Shown in pieces: positions 4,929-6,408 of a stretch of 6,408 nucleotides of DNA (positions are counted from its first letter, which is position 1; every line of letters starts with the position of its first letter). The stretch comes from Candidatus Iainarchaeum sp. (lineage in GTDB: Archaea > Iainarchaeota > Iainarchaeia > Iainarchaeales > GCA-2688035). Location: NCBI GenBank assembly GCA_017608725.1, contig JAFCFG010000060.1:1-6408 (forward strand), given 5' to 3'. The notes beneath the pieces are model-generated. The model was not told the origin of the DNA and ran no database searches. It saw nothing but the letters and a program-made list of their open reading frames with translations. Both the position numbers and the translations under genes were made by a program.

Positions 4929-6116
4929 CTATTTTTTCATCCCCAGCTCCTTTACAGCAATATCCAAATCCTTGTCTCCCCTTCCGCTGAGGTTTACAAT
5001 TACAATGTCATTCCTTTTGCATTTCCTCGCATATTTTGGCAGATAGGCAATTGCGTGGGCGCTCTCCAGAGCAGGAATAATGCCCTCAACCTTTGAAAGC
5101 ATCTTGAATGCGCTAAGGGCTTCTTTGTCAGTCGCATAGGTGTACCTTGCTCTCTTCAAATCTCTAAGAAGGCTGTGCTCTGGGCCAACAGCACTGTAAT
5201 CCAAGCCAGCTGAAACACTGTGCGTGTTGTAGATTTGGCCAAACTTGTCTTGCAGAACATAGGTCATTGTTCCATGCAGCACGCCCAATCTGCCAATTTT
5301 CTTGTCAGCAAAGCGTGCTGCGTGCTTTCCTGTTTTAATCCCAAGGCCGCCTGCTTCCACTCCAACCAATTCAACCTTTTTGTATGGAAGAAACGCTTTG
5401 AAAATGCCAATTGCGTTTGAACCGCCGCCAACGCAGGCAATTACTGCCTTTGGCATTTTTCCTTCCTTTGCAAGAATCTGCCTCTTTGTTTCTCTCCCAA
5501 TAATGCTCTGGAAGTAGGCAACCATTGTTGGATATGGGTGCGGTCCAAGAACACTGCCAAGCAGGTAGTAGGTATTCTCACATGAAGCTGCCCAGTCCCT
5601 CAGGCACTCATTAATTGCATCCTTTAATGTTCTGCTGCCGCTTGAAACAGGAATTACGTTTGCCCCTGCAAGCTGCATTCTGTAAACATTTGGCTTTTGC
5701 CTTTCAATGTCAACCTCTCCCATGTAGATGTCGCATTTCAAGCCAAGTTTTGCTGCTGCAATTGCCGTTGCAGTTCCGTGTTGGCCTGCCCCAGTTTCAG
5801 CAATGATTCTTTTCTTGCCCATGTATTTGGCGAGCAATGCTTGGCCAAGGGCGTTGTTTATTTTGTGGGCCCCTGTGTGGGCAAGGTCCTCTCTCTTCAA
5901 ATAAACCTTGCACCTGAGTTTTTTGCTCAGCTTGCTTGCAAATGTCAGGGGAGTGGGCCTGCCAACGTAGTCTTTTAGCAGGGCGTTGAATTCTTTGTTG
6001 AAGCGCTTGTTTTTTTTATATTTGTAGAATGCCCGCTGCAATTCTTCAAGCGCTGGCATAAGTGTTTCCGGAACATATATTCCGCCGTACTTTCCAAAGC
6101 GAGGTTTTCCAATCAT
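4929..6116 (-). CDS. trpB: Tryptophan synthase beta subunit (TrpB1 type)
   Basis: A PLP enzyme of 395 residues, full family length, that condenses indole with L-serine to give tryptophan. The N-terminus RFGKYGGIYVPETLMPAL (6-23) is the standard TrpB start. Lys85 in HTGAHKINN forms the Schiff base with PLP; Glu107 in AETGAGQHG is the catalytic acid-base residue; GGGSNA (230-235) binds the PLP phosphate; and Ser377 in NLSGRGDKD contacts the pyridine nitrogen. The compact N-terminus and close match to the classical enzyme make it the TrpA-partnered TrpB1 rather than the TrpB2 form. No key residue is missing. Start: ATG at 6116 with GAGATGA (6124-6130) seven bases upstream as ribosome-binding site. 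It lies downstream of trpF across an unusual A-rich spacer and is followed by the small basic gene and trpA. Confidence 0.97.
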   Translation of the reverse strand: MIGKPRFGKYGGIYVPETLMPALEELQRAFYKYKKNKRFNKEFNALLKDYVGRPTPLTFASKLSKKLRCKVYLKREDLAHTGAHKINNALGQALLAKYMGKKRIIAETGAGQHGTATAIAAAKLGLKCDIYMGEVDIERQKPNVYRMQLAGANVIPVSSGSRTLKDAINECLRDWAASCENTYYLLGSVLGPHPYPTMVAYFQSIIGRETKRQILAKEGKMPKAVIACVGGGSNAIGIFKAFLPYKKVELVGVEAGGLGIKTGKHAARFADKKIGRLGVLHGTMTYVLQDKFGQIYNTHSVSAGLDYSAVGPEHSLLRDLKRARYTYATDKEALSAFKMLSKVEGIIPALESAHAIAYLPKYARKCKRNDIVIVNLSGRGDKDLDIAVKELGMKK

Positions 6117-6157
6117 TGCTTCTTCATCTCTTTCAATAAATGCTTTGCAAATTTAAT
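6113..6157 (-). pseudogene. Short reading-frame tail overlapping the trpB start, possible relic
   Basis: In a frame different from trpB and trpF, the minus strand from just after a TAA (6158-6160) reads IKFAKHLLKEMKKQ and ends at a TGA that shares bases with the trpB ATG (ATGA overlap). The composition resembles the end of a real protein, and ATGA overlaps are typical of coupled genes. The upstream part is lost in repetitive A-rich DNA. It could be a decayed gene end or a five-codon micro-frame (ATG 6127, MKKQ) or simply chance in a leader that also holds the trpB ribosome-binding site. Confidence 0.2.
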
Positions 6158-6170
6158 TTAATTTAATTTA
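6151..6170. repeat. Four tandem copies of ATTTA
   Basis: The pentamer ATTTA is repeated four times without error directly upstream of the trpB leader (read on the minus strand as TAAAT units). Such arrays change length by replication slippage. The A/T content also offers several TATA-like options for an extra trpB promoter 35-55 bases before its ATG. Confidence 0.8.
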
Positions 6171-6171
6171 A

Positions 6172-6286
6172 TTTTTTTAACAATTTTTTTAATTTATTTT
6201 CTTTGTTTTTTATTTTTTGTTTTTTGTTTTTTTAATTTTTTAACAATTTTTTTATTTTTTTAACAATTTTTTTAATTTATTTTTTT
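6172..6286. repeat. A/T-only spacer with duplicated blocks between trpF and trpB
   Basis: On the plus strand the 29-base block T7-AACAA-T7-AATTTATTTT occurs exactly at 6172-6200 and again at 6255-6283; a partial copy (T6-AACAA-T7-A) lies at 6236-6254. Between them are T-runs broken by G or C every six or so bases (6201-6235). The right copy includes the trpF stop codon and its last Lys codons, so the left copy looks like a duplicate of the trpF end. On the trp mRNA the spacer is almost pure A and U, probably unstructured; for minus-strand transcription the runs are A, not U, so it is not a terminator. No gene lies in the 160 bases between trpF and trpB. Confidence 0.75.
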
Positions 6287-6408
6287 GCCCTTTCAATGAA
6301 TTTTTTCAATTTATTTAAGTCAATCTTTCTTTTATTGTTTTGCATTTTAATTCCGGAACTTACGTCAACTCCAAAGGGCTTAACCTGCTTTATCGCCCTG
6401 GCAACATT
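6277..6408 (-). CDS. trpF: Phosphoribosylanthranilate isomerase, C-terminal fragment at window edge
   Basis: Only the last 43 residues are in the window. They begin NVARAIKQVKPFGVDVSSG, which matches the final beta strand and phosphate-binding loop of TrpF (consensus GVDVSSGVE). A Lys-rich end then finishes the last helix (KIDLNKLKKFIERAKK). TrpF isomerises N-(5'-phosphoribosyl)anthranilate to CdRP, two steps before tryptophan synthase. The usual Glu after the SSG loop is replaced by Ile-Lys (SSGIK), and the tail is rich in Asn and Lys, but the stop is in the expected place. It is the upstream member of the trpF-trpB-orf83-trpA cluster. The rest of the gene lies beyond the right end. Confidence 0.88.
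   Translation of the reverse strand, partial: NVARAIKQVKPFGVDVSSGIKMQNNKRKIDLNKLKKFIERAKK

Noticed and set aside
4466..4990. A 174-codon plus-strand frame across the trpA start, small gene and trpB end
   Set aside because: It is antisense to three consecutive trp-cluster frames, has no ribosome-binding site, and lacks the AGA/AGG-type coding pattern. The minus-strand small gene is better supported.
6172..6286. T-runs as the transcription terminator of trpF, or as a CRISPR-like array
   Set aside because: For minus-strand transcription the runs are A, so they give no U-tract termination signal. The repeats are low-complexity, unequal in length and lack unique spacers, so they are not CRISPR.

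Overview
The window looks archaeal. Two genes have TATA-like boxes about 25-30 bases before the start codon. Ribosome-binding sites are GGAGG/GGTGA type, arginine codons are mostly AGA/AGG, and the tRNA lacks an encoded CCA. The compact layout and A/T-rich gaps would suit a small-genome archaeon (a DPANN-type lineage such as Diapherotrites is possible), but the lineage is inference.

Left half, plus strand: a stand-alone (alpha/alpha)6 glycoside hydrolase of the amylo-1,6-glucosidase/GH15-like group (84-1187, TTG start); a two-gene ABC-2 exporter of NatA/NatB type (1247-3006) with overlapping genes and its own TATA box; and a DJ-1/PfpI-family protein with a lipoprotein signal (3046-3654). The last gene carries a near-perfect internal ribosome-binding site that could also make a cytosolic form.

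Right half, minus strand, convergent with the left: a tryptophan-synthesis cluster read right to left as trpF (only its 3' end is in the window), an A-rich repetitive spacer, trpB, an unrecognised 83-codon basic gene, and trpA. TrpF makes CdRP from phosphoribosylanthranilate. After the IGPS step (TrpC, not seen here), TrpA and TrpB convert indole-glycerol phosphate and serine to tryptophan. A tRNA-Ala(CGC) gene follows trpA on the same strand, and trpA as written has no stop codon before it: the frame runs right through the tRNA.

The points most worth a second look are the stop-less trpA/tRNA-Ala junction, the small gene embedded between trpB and trpA, the possible dual-start DJ-1 lipoprotein, and the duplicated A-rich block around the trpF stop. 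No mobile element, CRISPR array or rRNA was seen.
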